A stretch of 41,077 nucleotides of DNA from Kordiimonadales bacterium. Lineage in GTDB: Bacteria > Pseudomonadota > Alphaproteobacteria > Sphingomonadales > Kordiimonadaceae. A model generated the notes under the pieces. That model did not search any database, was not told where the DNA came from, and worked only from the letters and a program-made list of their open reading frames with translations. This document shows, piece by piece, positions 33,098 to 41,077 of the stretch (position 1 is the stretch's first letter; the number at the start of each line of letters is the position of its first letter). The stretch lies in the NCBI GenBank assembly GCA_015485385.1, contig WFTS01000103.1, positions 1-41,077 on the forward strand, written 5' to 3'. The position numbers and the translations under genes were made by a program.

Positions 33098-34852
33098 ATG
33101 AACAGCGAGAGTGATTATAGAGCATATTTTTTAGGACCAAAGTCTGAAAATCAAGCATGGGTGCGCGCGGAATTTCAATCAATTTTAGGGCATTGGTTTC
33201 GTTGGCGTAAAGAGCTCTTCCCTAGTGACGCCCCTGCGATTTCAAAAAAGGATCGCACCTCCCCCTCGTTCTTGATTGCTCGTGAAAAAATGGCGCAAGG
33301 TTTGGAGGAGCTTACCAATTTACTCACCGCTGAAATACCCAAATTCACTCCACGCTATATCGGACATATGGTTTCTGAACTCGCATTACCTGCCTTAATG
33401 GGGCATTTTGCAATGCTGTTGCATAATCCTAACAATACTAGCCAAGAGGCCTCCACTATTGGTTCGCGTATTGAAGTTGACGTCATTGCCATGCTTGCAA
33501 AAATGCTAGGATTTGATCCTGAAATAGCTACGGGACATATTACCGGAGGCGGTACTGTCGCTAACTTTGAAGCGGTGTGGCGCGCACGGTTTCGACAGGA
33601 CCACTGGTTAAGTTTGACATTATATCTCGCAGAAAACCTAGGGGTAAGGTTAGATTTATTCGATGGCGCGCATATGGGCTGGAAACGTTTCTCCGAACTA
33701 CTTGACCTTTATAAAGTGCCTATTGATGATCTGCGCGGCTATAGTGCCGTTGCAGGAAACCCTCATGATTTTGCCGAGCGCATAAGCAAAGCTTTAGGCA
33801 TAAAATACCGTGGGCCTATACTGCTTGTCCCTGAAAACAAACACTTCTCATGGTCAAAGGCGACAAATATTTTTGGCTTTGGCGAGCAAGCTTTTTGGCC
33901 CATCCCTTTGGATGCGACAGGAAAATCTGACGTCGCCGAACTACAAAAGTTAATTGAAAAAGCTAAGGATGAACACCGGCCTATCTCTATGGTTGTGAGT
34001 GTGGCTGGCACGACTGAGACAGGGGAAATTGATCCAATCGATCAAACTCAAGGTATATTGAATGCCGCTCTCGCTCGTGAAAGAATAGATATCTGGCACC
34101 ATATCGATGCCGCATATGGTGGCTTTATGTGCAGTATGCTTCGAGGGAACCATCCGAATGTACTAAATGTGGGTAATAAAGCGGCACTGTCGGCTATTGC
34201 ACAGGCACACTCAGTAACTATTGATCCTCATAAACTGGGATATGTGCCCTATGCGTGCGGGGCGATCATAACACGAGATGATCAAACCTACAGTGTCTCA
34301 GGTTTCAAAGCGCCCTATTTGGAACGTCAACTGGGTGTACCCGACAGATGGTCAACAACCCTTGAAGGCTCTCGTTCTGCTGCTGGAGCCGCCGCTACTT
34401 GGTTAACAGGAAAGACGCTTGGTTTTGATAGTGAGGGCATTGGCCGGGTTATTGCGGACACAATACTGGCGGCGCGCAAATTTAAAAAAGATATCGGAGA
34501 GACACTCCCTTTTGTACATTTTCTAGCCCCAAGCGAAACCAACATTTTGTGTTTTTCTATATGTGAACATGGGTGGTCGCTAAATAAAGCAAATAATATC
34601 ACTCAAAAAATGTTCGAACGCTTTGAGAAATGCCCAGAATTCTCTCTATCTTTAACGACGCTTTCTATTGAAGCGCATAACAATATGATCACACAACATG
34701 TAGCTGGCTTTAGCGGTCAGCTTGATTCTGATAAACTTGTTTTACTGCGCTGTGTCTTCATGAACCCTTTTTGGCAGGACCCTGATATTAGCGAAAAACT
34801 TACTCATGAGATTAGCGAAAAAATGTCCAGCTGGTTCAAAGAACTTCTCTAA
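33098..34852 (+). CDS. PLP-dependent decarboxylase, tyrosine-decarboxylase-like (group II)
   Basis: A 584-residue PLP enzyme of the group II amino-acid decarboxylase fold. Key segments: ITGGGTVANFEAVWRAR near residue 150 (phosphate contacts), VSVAGTTETGEIDPID near 305, IWHHIDAAYGGF near 330 (the PLP-contacting Asp), and SVTIDPHKLGYVPYACG near 375, where the Lys should bind PLP. The DPHK-x-GY-x-PY pattern and the length point to the long bacterial tyrosine decarboxylase type (Enterococcus TyrDC) rather than GadB. The substrate cannot be read from sequence. It follows moeA by 18 bases and so probably belongs to the same transcript, which is unusual company for molybdenum-cofactor genes. Cytoplasmic. 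It converges with the focA-like gene. Confidence 0.85.
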   Translation: MNSESDYRAYFLGPKSENQAWVRAEFQSILGHWFRWRKELFPSDAPAISKKDRTSPSFLIAREKMAQGLEELTNLLTAEIPKFTPRYIGHMVSELALPALMGHFAMLLHNPNNTSQEASTIGSRIEVDVIAMLAKMLGFDPEIATGHITGGGTVANFEAVWRARFRQDHWLSLTLYLAENLGVRLDLFDGAHMGWKRFSELLDLYKVPIDDLRGYSAVAGNPHDFAERISKALGIKYRGPILLVPENKHFSWSKATNIFGFGEQAFWPIPLDATGKSDVAELQKLIEKAKDEHRPISMVVSVAGTTETGEIDPIDQTQGILNAALARERIDIWHHIDAAYGGFMCSMLRGNHPNVLNVGNKAALSAIAQAHSVTIDPHKLGYVPYACGAIITRDDQTYSVSGFKAPYLERQLGVPDRWSTTLEGSRSAAGAAATWLTGKTLGFDSEGIGRVIADTILAARKFKKDIGETLPFVHFLAPSETNILCFSICEHGWSLNKANNITQKMFERFEKCPEFSLSLTTLSIEAHNNMITQHVAGFSGQLDSDKLVLLRCVFMNPFWQDPDISEKLTHEISEKMSSWFKELL

Positions 34853-34877
34853 TCTTCTCAGGTTTTGTCTCTCACAA

Positions 34878-35699
34878 TTACCGTAAGGGCATATCATTGG
34901 CTTCGGCTTCTTTCTCTATCTGTTGCAGAGCAGCAAACCTAGATTTGCTCGTGAGATAATACGCAACACCAATAAAGCCTGCACCTCCGATGATGTTTCC
35001 AATAGAAACCCAAATCAAATTATACCAGGCGCTTGTAAGAGTGACGCTGTCACTATGTGCACCAAGCAGAGATATTGTGAAGACCGTCATATTAGCAACC
35101 CCATGCTCAAAACCTGCCGCCACAAATGCAAACAAACACCAAAAAATTAAAATACATTTTGCAGTATCGCTTTTGGTTCTAGACGTCATCCATATTGCTA
35201 AGCATATAAGCCAATTACATATAATGGCGCGTGCAACTAATTCTACGATACCGCTTTGTACCTTATGAGCTGCAATTTCATGAACCAAGCTGGTGGGATC
35301 ATCAAGCCAACCCCCGCCTCCACCGAGCGCAAATAACAAACCCAGTAACATTGCACCAAATAGATTCCCACTCCAGCAAACGACCCAATCAGTGATAACC
35401 TGCACTGCGGTGAGTTTTTTATAAAGATATCCAAAGGTCATATACATTGTATGGCCAGAAAATAATTCCGCACCGGCAAAAATTATCAAGGTCAGTGTAA
35501 TCCCAAAGAAACATCCCATGATCAGGTTTCTTGACAGAGGGTCTGCTTCATTGCCGAGGGTTAAAATCAAAATGATCCCAATTCCCACATAGGCCCCAGC
35601 CATCATCGTAGAAATCGCAAACCCAAACGGATTGATTTTCAAAAACTTCACTTTATTAGCTGCAAGGGCAGCCATATTGGTCGTTGTATCTCTGTACAT
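34878..35699 (-). CDS. Formate/nitrite transporter family channel
   Basis: A 273-residue FNT-family membrane protein with six helices. Typical features: NPFGFAISTMMAGAYVGIGIILIL (first helix), AGAELFSGHTMYMTFGYLYKK (the conserved ELFSG/T loop), WVVCWSGNLFGAML, and GVANMTVFTISLLG. In this context it may export nitrite made by NarGHI or import it, as NirC does, but formate (FocA) cannot be excluded from sequence alone. A near-perfect Fnr-type site is centred 64 bp upstream (35757-35770). A single gene, convergent with the PLP enzyme. An IS3-family remnant begins just beyond its promoter. Confidence 0.92.
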   Translation of the reverse strand: MYRDTTTNMAALAANKVKFLKINPFGFAISTMMAGAYVGIGIILILTLGNEADPLSRNLIMGCFFGITLTLIIFAGAELFSGHTMYMTFGYLYKKLTAVQVITDWVVCWSGNLFGAMLLGLLFALGGGGGWLDDPTSLVHEIAAHKVQSGIVELVARAIICNWLICLAIWMTSRTKSDTAKCILIFWCLFAFVAAGFEHGVANMTVFTISLLGAHSDSVTLTSAWYNLIWVSIGNIIGGAGFIGVAYYLTSKSRFAALQQIEKEAEANDMPLR

Positions 35700-35756
35700 G
35701 ATTACCCCGTCAAAACTTTCCCAGCTTCATAATTAACAAAGCTTCGTCCATGAAAA

Positions 35757-35770
35757 CTGACATAGATCAA
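35757..35770. promoter_or_regulatory. Fnr/Dnr-type site upstream of the focA/nirC-like gene
   Basis: Read on the minus strand this is TTGAT-CTAT-GTCAG, 13 of 14 bases of the consensus (last base G instead of A). It is centred 64 bp from the start codon at 35699. The IS remnant starts about 15 bp farther out, so insertion just spared the site. Confidence 0.8.
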
Positions 35771-35784
35771 GTGGCGGTTTGTTC

Positions 35785-36071
35785 TATCAACTGCGCCCCA
35801 CTTTACTGAAGAAAGCCCTTCACCAACTTCGCACTTGCTCCAGAAAGCTTGGCTTGAGAGTGGCTGTGGTGGTTGACCTTTTTTTCGCCGGCTGGGGAGC
35901 TGGTCGATGCTATCGCGTATGCAGGGGGATTTAGTTCTCGGTGCCTTGCTGATGGCTGTCTGTCGGCACATACCGAAACAAAAGATGACCATTCATTCTG
36001 ATCAAGGCAGCCAATTTACATTTCTTGTTCAGTTGGCAAGCTATTTCAATTATAGAAGGAAGTACAGTTAA
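35785..36071 (+). pseudogene. IS3-family transposase (OrfB) remnant, frameshifted
   Basis: The plus strand encodes GLRVAVVVDLF, then, after a shift within a run of seven T at 35879-35885, RRLGSWSMLSRMQGDLVLGALLMAV and KQKMTIHSDQGSQFT, stopping at 36069-36071. This is the integrase-core region of IS3-family OrfB (first Asp in VVVDLF, second in HSDQGSQFT). OrfA, the N-terminal part of OrfB and the C-terminus are missing. At 35785 the sequence TCAACTGCGCCCC may be the left inverted repeat. It shares CTGCGCCC with a similar end near 41008. It is not functional. Confidence 0.8.
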
Positions 36072-36155
36072 GGCCAACTCTTTCTCATGCTTCTTTTCCC
36101 AAAGGTGCTGTTTGCACCACCATGGTGTTTGGGAGCTAAATTGAAGGGACGAGAA

Positions 36156-37460
36156 ATGCATAAATCTGGGAAGTCAGTAAGTTTCCGATCCGCTGTGGCG
36201 ATGGGAATTGGCTCGATGGTGGGGGCTGGCATTTTTGCTTTGCTGGGTGAGGTTGGCGAGATCACTTCCTCGGCGGCCTATATCGCCTTCTTTTTCGGCG
36301 GGATCATCGCCTTTCTAAGCGGTTATTCATTAGGAAAATTAGGGGCATGTTTTCCGTCCGCCGGTGGTATTGTTGAATATCTGGGCCAAGCTTATGGCAT
36401 TGGTATTTTTTCTGGTGCCATGAGCATAATGATGTATATCGCTGCAGTTGTGTCCATCGCTTTGGTTGCCAAGGCCTTCGGAGCCTACGCATACAGTTTG
36501 ATGCCGCAGGCAAGCCCGCTGGTGTGGAAGCCGGTGTTCTCCGTTGGTATTGTCCTTGTGTTTGTCACTATCAACCTCGGCGGTGCCAGAAACATGGCAA
36601 AGATAGAAAATCTGGTTGTTTTGCTAAAGCTGCTGGTGTTGTTTGGGTTTGTTATAGCGGGCCTGTTTTTTGTTCAAATGGACCGTCTGGCCCCTGTTAC
36701 TTATCCGCCAACAAGCAATATACTATATAGCCTCGCAATCACATTTTTTGCCTATGAAGGGTTTCGAGTTATTACCAATGCAGCAGAAGATATGCCCAAT
36801 CCTGGGCGGACGGTACCCCTCGCAATGATGACCTCCATTGGTATTGTTATGCTCCTCTATGTTGTAATTGCGATTGTTGTTTTCGGGAACTTGCCGGCCG
36901 CAGATGTGATTGCCGCGAAGGATTTTGCATTGGCCGAGGCGGCAAGGCCTGTCTTTGGCACTACAGGTTTCACTGTTGTTGCCGTTGCTGCGTTGGTTGC
37001 CACAGCTTCTTCTATCAATGCAAACCTCTATGCGGTAACCAATGTGACCTATCAGTTAGCAAAAAATGGGCAACTGCCCCATGCGTATGGTAAACCCTTC
37101 AAAGGAAGCCGTGAAGGTCTGATTATTAGCAGTATTTTTATTATGTTGATCGCTGTATTTATGGATTTGGGCCAGATAGCGGTTTTGGGCGCCATTTCCA
37201 TTCTTATTGTGCACTTTATTACCCATGTTGGCCATATCAGGCTAACCCGGAAAACTAGGGCTTCACGCCCGCTTGTTATCACTGCGGCTCTTGTTAACTT
37301 GGGTGTTATTTTGCTGGCTTTACGACATGAAAGCGAACGCTCGCCCAATATAGTGACATTAATCATAGGCTTTTTGTTGGTCTCGTTTCTTATTGAAACA
37401 CTGCTACGGTCCATACACGGAAAGCAAATAAAACTGAGGGTCAAGGTGACGAACATCTAA
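36156..37460 (+). CDS. APC-family amino acid permease
   Basis: A 434-residue inner-membrane transporter with about 12 helices. The N-terminal SVSFRSAVAMGIGSMVGAGIFALLGEVGE is the amino acid-polyamine-organocation family hallmark (G-x-G-x-G in helix 1). Helix 6 carries LAITFFAYEGFRVITNAAEDMPNPGRTVP, the F-Y/A-x-G-F-x-x-x-x-N-x-A-E-D/E motif of the family. The start is ATG 36156, which follows GGGACGAG. An in-frame ATG at 36087 would add residues that look non-coding. The substrate is unknown. It lies just after the IS remnant and has no Fnr-type site, so it is probably not part of the respiratory regulon. Confidence 0.9.
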   Translation: MHKSGKSVSFRSAVAMGIGSMVGAGIFALLGEVGEITSSAAYIAFFFGGIIAFLSGYSLGKLGACFPSAGGIVEYLGQAYGIGIFSGAMSIMMYIAAVVSIALVAKAFGAYAYSLMPQASPLVWKPVFSVGIVLVFVTINLGGARNMAKIENLVVLLKLLVLFGFVIAGLFFVQMDRLAPVTYPPTSNILYSLAITFFAYEGFRVITNAAEDMPNPGRTVPLAMMTSIGIVMLLYVVIAIVVFGNLPAADVIAAKDFALAEAARPVFGTTGFTVVAVAALVATASSINANLYAVTNVTYQLAKNGQLPHAYGKPFKGSREGLIISSIFIMLIAVFMDLGQIAVLGAISILIVHFITHVGHIRLTRKTRASRPLVITAALVNLGVILLALRHESERSPNIVTLIIGFLLVSFLIETLLRSIHGKQIKLRVKVTNI

Positions 37461-37934
37461 CACAATTTGGAGGATGTCATTAACAAAGTTATTCTTCGTT
37501 ATGGATACGCACTTGCGGCGTGGGAAAATATACAGGTGCAGTGCCTATTGGCGATATCCAAAACCAATACTGGTTGGTGAAAAGATTTGCGGGCAATCGG
37601 TTTGGCCATCTATTATCTCTCATGCCTTCGTTGCGAAAACATTTCCGTTTAATCATCAAATGCCCGGCACGCTATATTGAGCGACACCTTCAAGCTTATT
37701 GCCCCCGAAACTACAGAGTAGAAGCTCATGAATGCGATTAACCGGGTGATCGAAATGGCCTCCAATAACAATCTACCCCTCAATCTAAAACAAAGCCTGC
37801 ATATACCCTGAAGCTATGGTAATGCTGCAGGATAAAGGTGTGTTATATACACTGCCGGGGCCTCTACCGCTGCACCCCAATATAGGATTCTCAATGTTTG
37901 CTAGAGTACCACTATAACAGGAGAGGAAACATAT
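37461..37934. other. Gap with no recognisable gene
   Basis: Two overlapping open frames (37474-37680 and 37520-37741) run through this gap in different frames. Neither has a clear ribosome site or a family I know. They may be remnants of a lost gene. A near-palindromic GTGTTATATACAC at about 37839-37851 and the AT-rich segment following may belong to the promoter of the export operon. AGGAG stands before its first gene at 37935. Confidence 0.35.
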
Positions 37935-38876
37935 ATGCGGATGGTATTTACCCTGATCGCGGCACTGGTTTTAGGGGCTTGCGAAAACACGGCGCCCACA
38001 GATGTTTTGCAAGGCTATGTTGAGGGCCACCAATTAAATTTGGCGCCACGGGCTACGGGCATAATAGAGCGTTTGCATGTTGCTGAAGGAGATACCGTGG
38101 ATGCCGGCACCGTTCTATTTACTCTTGACAATGAACGCGCTCAAGCTCTGCTGGAAGAAACAAAGGCCGCTACCGCCGCCAGCGAAGCACGGCTTGCCGA
38201 TCTTAAAAAGGGTGGAAGACCGGAAGAAATTCGGGCCGCCAAAGAAACTCTGGCAGAAGCTCAGGCCAGCCTTACCCTAGCAGAGCAAACCTACCAACGT
38301 AGTAAAAACCTGGTCGAAAGCGATGCTGTTGCTATGACTCGTCTTGACCAGGACAGAGCCAATCTTGATGCTTCTCGGGCACGGTTTACCGGTGCACAGT
38401 CACGCCTTGCGCTTATACGGCTGCCTGCACGCACCGACCAGATCATTGCCGCGGAACAAGATGTAACGGCGCGCCGTACGGCTATACTTCGGGCGCAGGC
38501 AGATCTTACAGATCGCACCACCCTATCACCCGCTGCGGGTCGCATTGAAACCCTATACCGGAGGGTTGGGGAAATTGCGGGGCCAAGCCAACCGGTGCTC
38601 GCGCTATTGCCCACAGACCAAAAATATATCCGTTTTTTTGTTCCCGAACCCATGCTGGCCCTTGTACAACACGGAAACAAAGTGACCTTCGTGTGTGATA
38701 ATTGTCCCGCAGGGCTGCACGGGGAAATTACCTATATTGCCGATCAGGCAGAATTTACACCGCCTGTTATTTTCACTGAAAAAGAAAGAGTGAAGCTCGT
38801 CTACATGATTGAAGCCCGGCCTGACAAACCTTCGGCCTTCCTAGTAGGCCAGCCAGTGGGTGTTTTGCTGCAATGA
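37935..38876 (+). CDS. HlyD-family membrane fusion lipoprotein of an ABC exporter
   Basis: A 313-residue periplasmic adaptor. The N-terminus MRMVFTLIAALVLGAC ends in a lipobox (LGAC), with Cys16 as the lipid attachment site. Residues 25-60 form the first half of a biotinyl-lipoyl domain (LAPRATGIIERLHVAEGDTVDAGTVLFTLD). A long alpha-helical hairpin with coiled-coil character follows (about 65-165), then the second lipoyl half (SPAAGRIETLYRRVGEIAGPSQPVL) and a beta-barrel domain. The organisation is that of YbhG-type adaptors paired with ABC-2 exporters. It overlaps the next gene by four bases (ATGA). The substrate, perhaps a drug or toxic compound, is not shown. Confidence 0.9.
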   Translation: MRMVFTLIAALVLGACENTAPTDVLQGYVEGHQLNLAPRATGIIERLHVAEGDTVDAGTVLFTLDNERAQALLEETKAATAASEARLADLKKGGRPEEIRAAKETLAEAQASLTLAEQTYQRSKNLVESDAVAMTRLDQDRANLDASRARFTGAQSRLALIRLPARTDQIIAAEQDVTARRTAILRAQADLTDRTTLSPAAGRIETLYRRVGEIAGPSQPVLALLPTDQKYIRFFVPEPMLALVQHGNKVTFVCDNCPAGLHGEITYIADQAEFTPPVIFTEKERVKLVYMIEARPDKPSAFLVGQPVGVLLQ

Positions 38877-39802
38877 ACCAACCGGAAACTGTTATAAATG
38901 TTCGGGGTCTTACCAAAATATATGGCAACAAAAAAGTTGTTGATAATTTTGACCTGACAGTAACAAAGGGGGCTGTTTATGGCTTTTTGGGGCCAAATGG
39001 CTCAGGGAAAACAACCACAATTCGGATGGTTTGCGGATTGCTAACACCGAACGGCGGGGAAGGTACCTGTCTGGGATGGGATGTTATCACAGAAGCCGAT
39101 AAAATAAAAACCGCGGTTGGGTACATGACCCAAAAATTCTCACTGTGGGAAGATCTTACAATCCGGGAAAATCTCGATTTTGTTGCGAGAATGTATCATG
39201 TACCGGATTATCATCAGCGGGTATCTGAAGCACTGGAAGACCTCGGCCTAAGCGAGCGCTCCCATCAATTGGCAGGAACCCTTTCCGGAGGCTGGAAACA
39301 GAGGTTGGCGCTTGCCGCCTGCATGATCCATGACCCACAGCTGCTGTTGTTGGACGAACCAACAGCGGGAGTAGACCCAAAGGCCCGGCGAGAGTTTTGG
39401 GATACGATCCATGATCTTGCTGATAGCGGCGTTACCATACTGGTTTCAACCCACTATATGGACGAAGCCGTACAGTGTGATTTCATCGCCTACATTGCCT
39501 ACGGCAAGAAGTTAATAGATGCCCCTTCTACCAAAGTAGCGGCACAGGTGGGATTGCATACCTGGCGCGCTGAGGGCGAGGGCTTACCTCAAATAGCCAA
39601 AGTGCTAAAAGGCAGCCCGGGTGTTGAGCAAGTTGCGCGTTTTGGCACAGCCCTGCACGTTAGCGGGCGAGATGAAGCCGCTCTGAAAAAGGCAATCTTA
39701 CCCTGGCAGGACAAACCCGGCCTGCGCTGGAGCGAACGTGAGCCGGGGCTGGAAGAAACCTTTATTCATCTCATGAGCGGAGCGGAGGACAATTTCCAAT
39801 GA
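38873..39802 (+). CDS. ABC-2 exporter ATP-binding protein
   Basis: A 309-residue nucleotide-binding subunit. Walker A is GPNGSGKTTT near residue 40, the Q-loop is in YMTQKFSLWEDLT, the signature is LSGGWKQRLALA near 140, Walker B is LLLLDEPTAGVDP, and the switch His is in STHYMDEA. The C-terminal 80 residues form the extra domain common in DrrA/YbhF-type exporters. It has a single ATPase domain, while E. coli YbhF has two. It is linked by ATGA overlaps to the adaptor upstream and the permease downstream. Confidence 0.93.
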   Translation: MNQPETVINVRGLTKIYGNKKVVDNFDLTVTKGAVYGFLGPNGSGKTTTIRMVCGLLTPNGGEGTCLGWDVITEADKIKTAVGYMTQKFSLWEDLTIRENLDFVARMYHVPDYHQRVSEALEDLGLSERSHQLAGTLSGGWKQRLALAACMIHDPQLLLLDEPTAGVDPKARREFWDTIHDLADSGVTILVSTHYMDEAVQCDFIAYIAYGKKLIDAPSTKVAAQVGLHTWRAEGEGLPQIAKVLKGSPGVEQVARFGTALHVSGRDEAALKKAILPWQDKPGLRWSEREPGLEETFIHLMSGAEDNFQ

Positions 39803-40932
39803 GCAGTTTCTCCTTTGCCCGCATCAGCGCGGTGTTTCTCAAAGAATTTATTCAGATGCGCCGTGATCGCATGACATTTGCAATGATGATCGGCTTGCCG
39901 GTGATGCAGCTTATCATGTTTGGTTTCGCTATTAATTCTGACCCCCGCCATTTGCCGACCGCGCTGATGGACCGTGACCAATCTGTCATATCCCGTTCTT
40001 TGGTTAAGGCTGTTGAGAACTCTACCTATATGGATATTATTGAGCGCCCAGCACGAGAGGCCACGGCTGAAAAACTGATGCGTGAAGGGCTAATCAATTA
40101 CATTCTTATTATCCCGGAAAATTTTTCACGCGATCTGGTGCGCGCAGAGCGGCCCCAGATATTACTGGTTGCCGACGCCACCGATCCTTCCGCTGCGTCT
40201 GGCGCTCTTAATTCCATAGGCGAAATTGTAAATTTCGGACTACGGCGGGAGCTATCGGGCTCTCTTGCCAACCTTGTTCCCGCCCCCTCACCTGTCGAGA
40301 TTGTTTTGCACCGTCGGTATAATCCGGCTGGCATTACCCATTATAATATTGTTCCTGGTTTACTGGGCATAATACTTGCCATGACAATGAGCATGATGAC
40401 TGCCGTTGCCATTACCCGTGAAAACGAGCGTGGCACCATGGAAAACCTGCTTGCCATGCCCATCAAACCTTTGGAAATGATGATCGGGAAAATTGTTCCC
40501 TATGTTCTTATTGGGTATGCTCAAACGGCTGTGGTGCTGGTGGCGGGCGAATTTATTTTTGACATCCCATTTATTGGGTCAGCAGGCTTACTGATTGGCG
40601 TGACCACGCTTTACATCATTGTAAACCTTATCCTAGGGTTTCTGTTCTCAACGGTTGCGCGTACCCAAATGCAAGCCCTTCAAATGACCTTTTTCCTCTT
40701 GCTACCACAAATTTTACTGTCTGGATTTATGTTTCCTTTTCTGGGCATGCCCACGTGGGCACAGATGATCGGCGAAGCCCTGCCCGCGACACATTTTATG
40801 CGGCTGGTACGGGGAATTATGCTTAAAGGATCCAGCTATACAGATTTGGTTGCTGACATTTGGCCGCTGGTGTTGATCATGATACTAACAGGCTCACTAG
40901 CCATGCTGCGCTTTCGCCGTACCTTGGATTAG
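39799..40932 (+). CDS. ABC-2 type transporter permease
   Basis: A 377-residue membrane subunit. An N-terminal cytoplasmic segment (ISAVFLKEFIQMRRDRMTFA) and the first helix are followed by a large periplasmic domain (about residues 45-175). Five helices follow in the C-terminal half, with the ABC-2 motif ENERGTMENLLAMPIKPLEMMIGK between them. This matches YbhS/YbhR-type permeases. Only one permease is present where ybhFSR has two, so it may work as a homodimer, or its partner may be missing. It is the last gene of the operon; no clear terminator was found. Confidence 0.92.
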   Translation: MSSFSFARISAVFLKEFIQMRRDRMTFAMMIGLPVMQLIMFGFAINSDPRHLPTALMDRDQSVISRSLVKAVENSTYMDIIERPAREATAEKLMREGLINYILIIPENFSRDLVRAERPQILLVADATDPSAASGALNSIGEIVNFGLRRELSGSLANLVPAPSPVEIVLHRRYNPAGITHYNIVPGLLGIILAMTMSMMTAVAITRENERGTMENLLAMPIKPLEMMIGKIVPYVLIGYAQTAVVLVAGEFIFDIPFIGSAGLLIGVTTLYIIVNLILGFLFSTVARTQMQALQMTFFLLLPQILLSGFMFPFLGMPTWAQMIGEALPATHFMRLVRGIMLKGSSYTDLVADIWPLVLIMILTGSLAMLRFRRTLD

Positions 40933-41007
40933 CCCATCTGCCTGCACAATTAATTTTGAAGCTGACTTGGTACACACACTTGGATTTACACGCTCCGACC
41001 GTGGATT

Positions 41008-41077
41008 TGACCTGCGCCCTTTAAATCGGTCCATTTAGAAGTAGAGTCTGTTAACCGAGGAGACAGACGATGAAGAA
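41008..41077 (+). mobile_element. Possible left end of an IS3-family element (cut by window end)
   Basis: The sequence TGACCTGCGCCC at 41008 resembles IS3-family terminal repeats and shares CTGCGCCC with the remnant at 35785. A leader with GAGTCTG and GAGGAGACAGACG follows, then ATGAAGAA at 41070, like the ribosome site and start of an IS3-family orfA. Only two complete codons and part of a third are inside the window, so this is a tentative call. Confidence 0.45.
41070..41077 (+). CDS. Start of a reading frame, possibly IS3-family orfA (partial)
   Basis: ATG AAG AA is preceded by GAGGAG at a good distance. IS3-family orfA proteins often begin MKK. The identity rests on the upstream pattern only, because the window ends here. 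Confidence 0.4.

Noticed and set aside
37520-37741. Open frame of 73 codons between the permease and the export operon
   Set aside because: No ribosome site, no recognisable family and another frame of equal length overlaps it; treated as a gap or decayed sequence.
1-41077. CRISPR arrays, tRNA or rRNA genes, defence systems, prophage
   Set aside because: No regularly spaced repeats, tRNA-like cloverleaf, rRNA or typical phage/defence genes were noticed; reading was by eye.

Overview
The window comes from a proteobacterium, most likely an alphaproteobacterium of moderate GC. This is inferred from gene order and protein style, not from a marker gene. It is a respiratory island for life with little or no oxygen. 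It holds a complete cbb3 oxidase operon, anaerobic haem synthesis, a membrane nitrate reductase operon with two nitrate/nitrite transporters, molybdenum-cofactor genes, a formate/nitrite channel and two Crp/Fnr-type regulators. No nitrite reductase, tRNA, rRNA or CRISPR was seen.

Layout. 0.1-2.4 kb: kbl-tdh threonine catabolism. 2.7-3.3 kb: a small exported protein on the minus strand. 3.6-5.5 kb: recQ (minus). 5.9-13.5 kb: ccoNOQP-ccoGHIS (plus). 13.5-14.9 kb: hemN (minus). 15.0-15.8 kb: a Dnr-like Crp/Fnr regulator (minus). 15.9-17.0 kb: a universal stress protein and a small K+-channel-like protein, divergent. 17.0-18.2 kb: an outer-membrane porin (minus). 18.4-28.7 kb: the minus-strand operon narK1-narK2-narG-narH-narJ-narI-nifM-like, closed by a rho-independent terminator at 18344-18388. 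28.9-34.9 kb (plus): a regulator fusing a NIT nitrate/nitrite-sensing domain to a Crp/Fnr module, then moaA, moeA and a tyrosine-decarboxylase-like PLP enzyme. 34.9-35.7 kb: a focA/nirC-type channel (minus). From 35.8 kb the content changes: an IS3-family remnant, an APC amino-acid permease, a gap without recognisable genes, a lipoprotein adaptor/ABC-2 exporter operon, and what looks like the start of another IS3-family element at the window end.

How it works together. Seven near-perfect TTGAY-N4-RTCAA palindromes (Fnr/Dnr/FixK-type sites) lie upstream of ccoN, hemN, usp and the channel gene (shared), the porin, narK1 and the NIT-Crp gene (shared), moaA and the focA-like gene. Five of them are centred 63-78 bp from the start codon they serve. 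This ties the region into one regulon. Both regulators keep the E-x-x-S-R recognition-helix pattern that suits this site. Neither has an N-terminal Fe-S cysteine cluster, but both end in a cysteine-rich tail.

The most striking element is the NIT-Crp fusion. It occupies the place, divergent from narK1K2GHJI, where Pseudomonas aeruginosa carries the narXL two-component system. It could be a one-protein nitrate-responsive switch for nitrate respiration. Other unusual points are a NifM-like protein at the end of the nar operon that lacks its parvulin domain, and a structured leader in front of moaA with mutually exclusive pairings.
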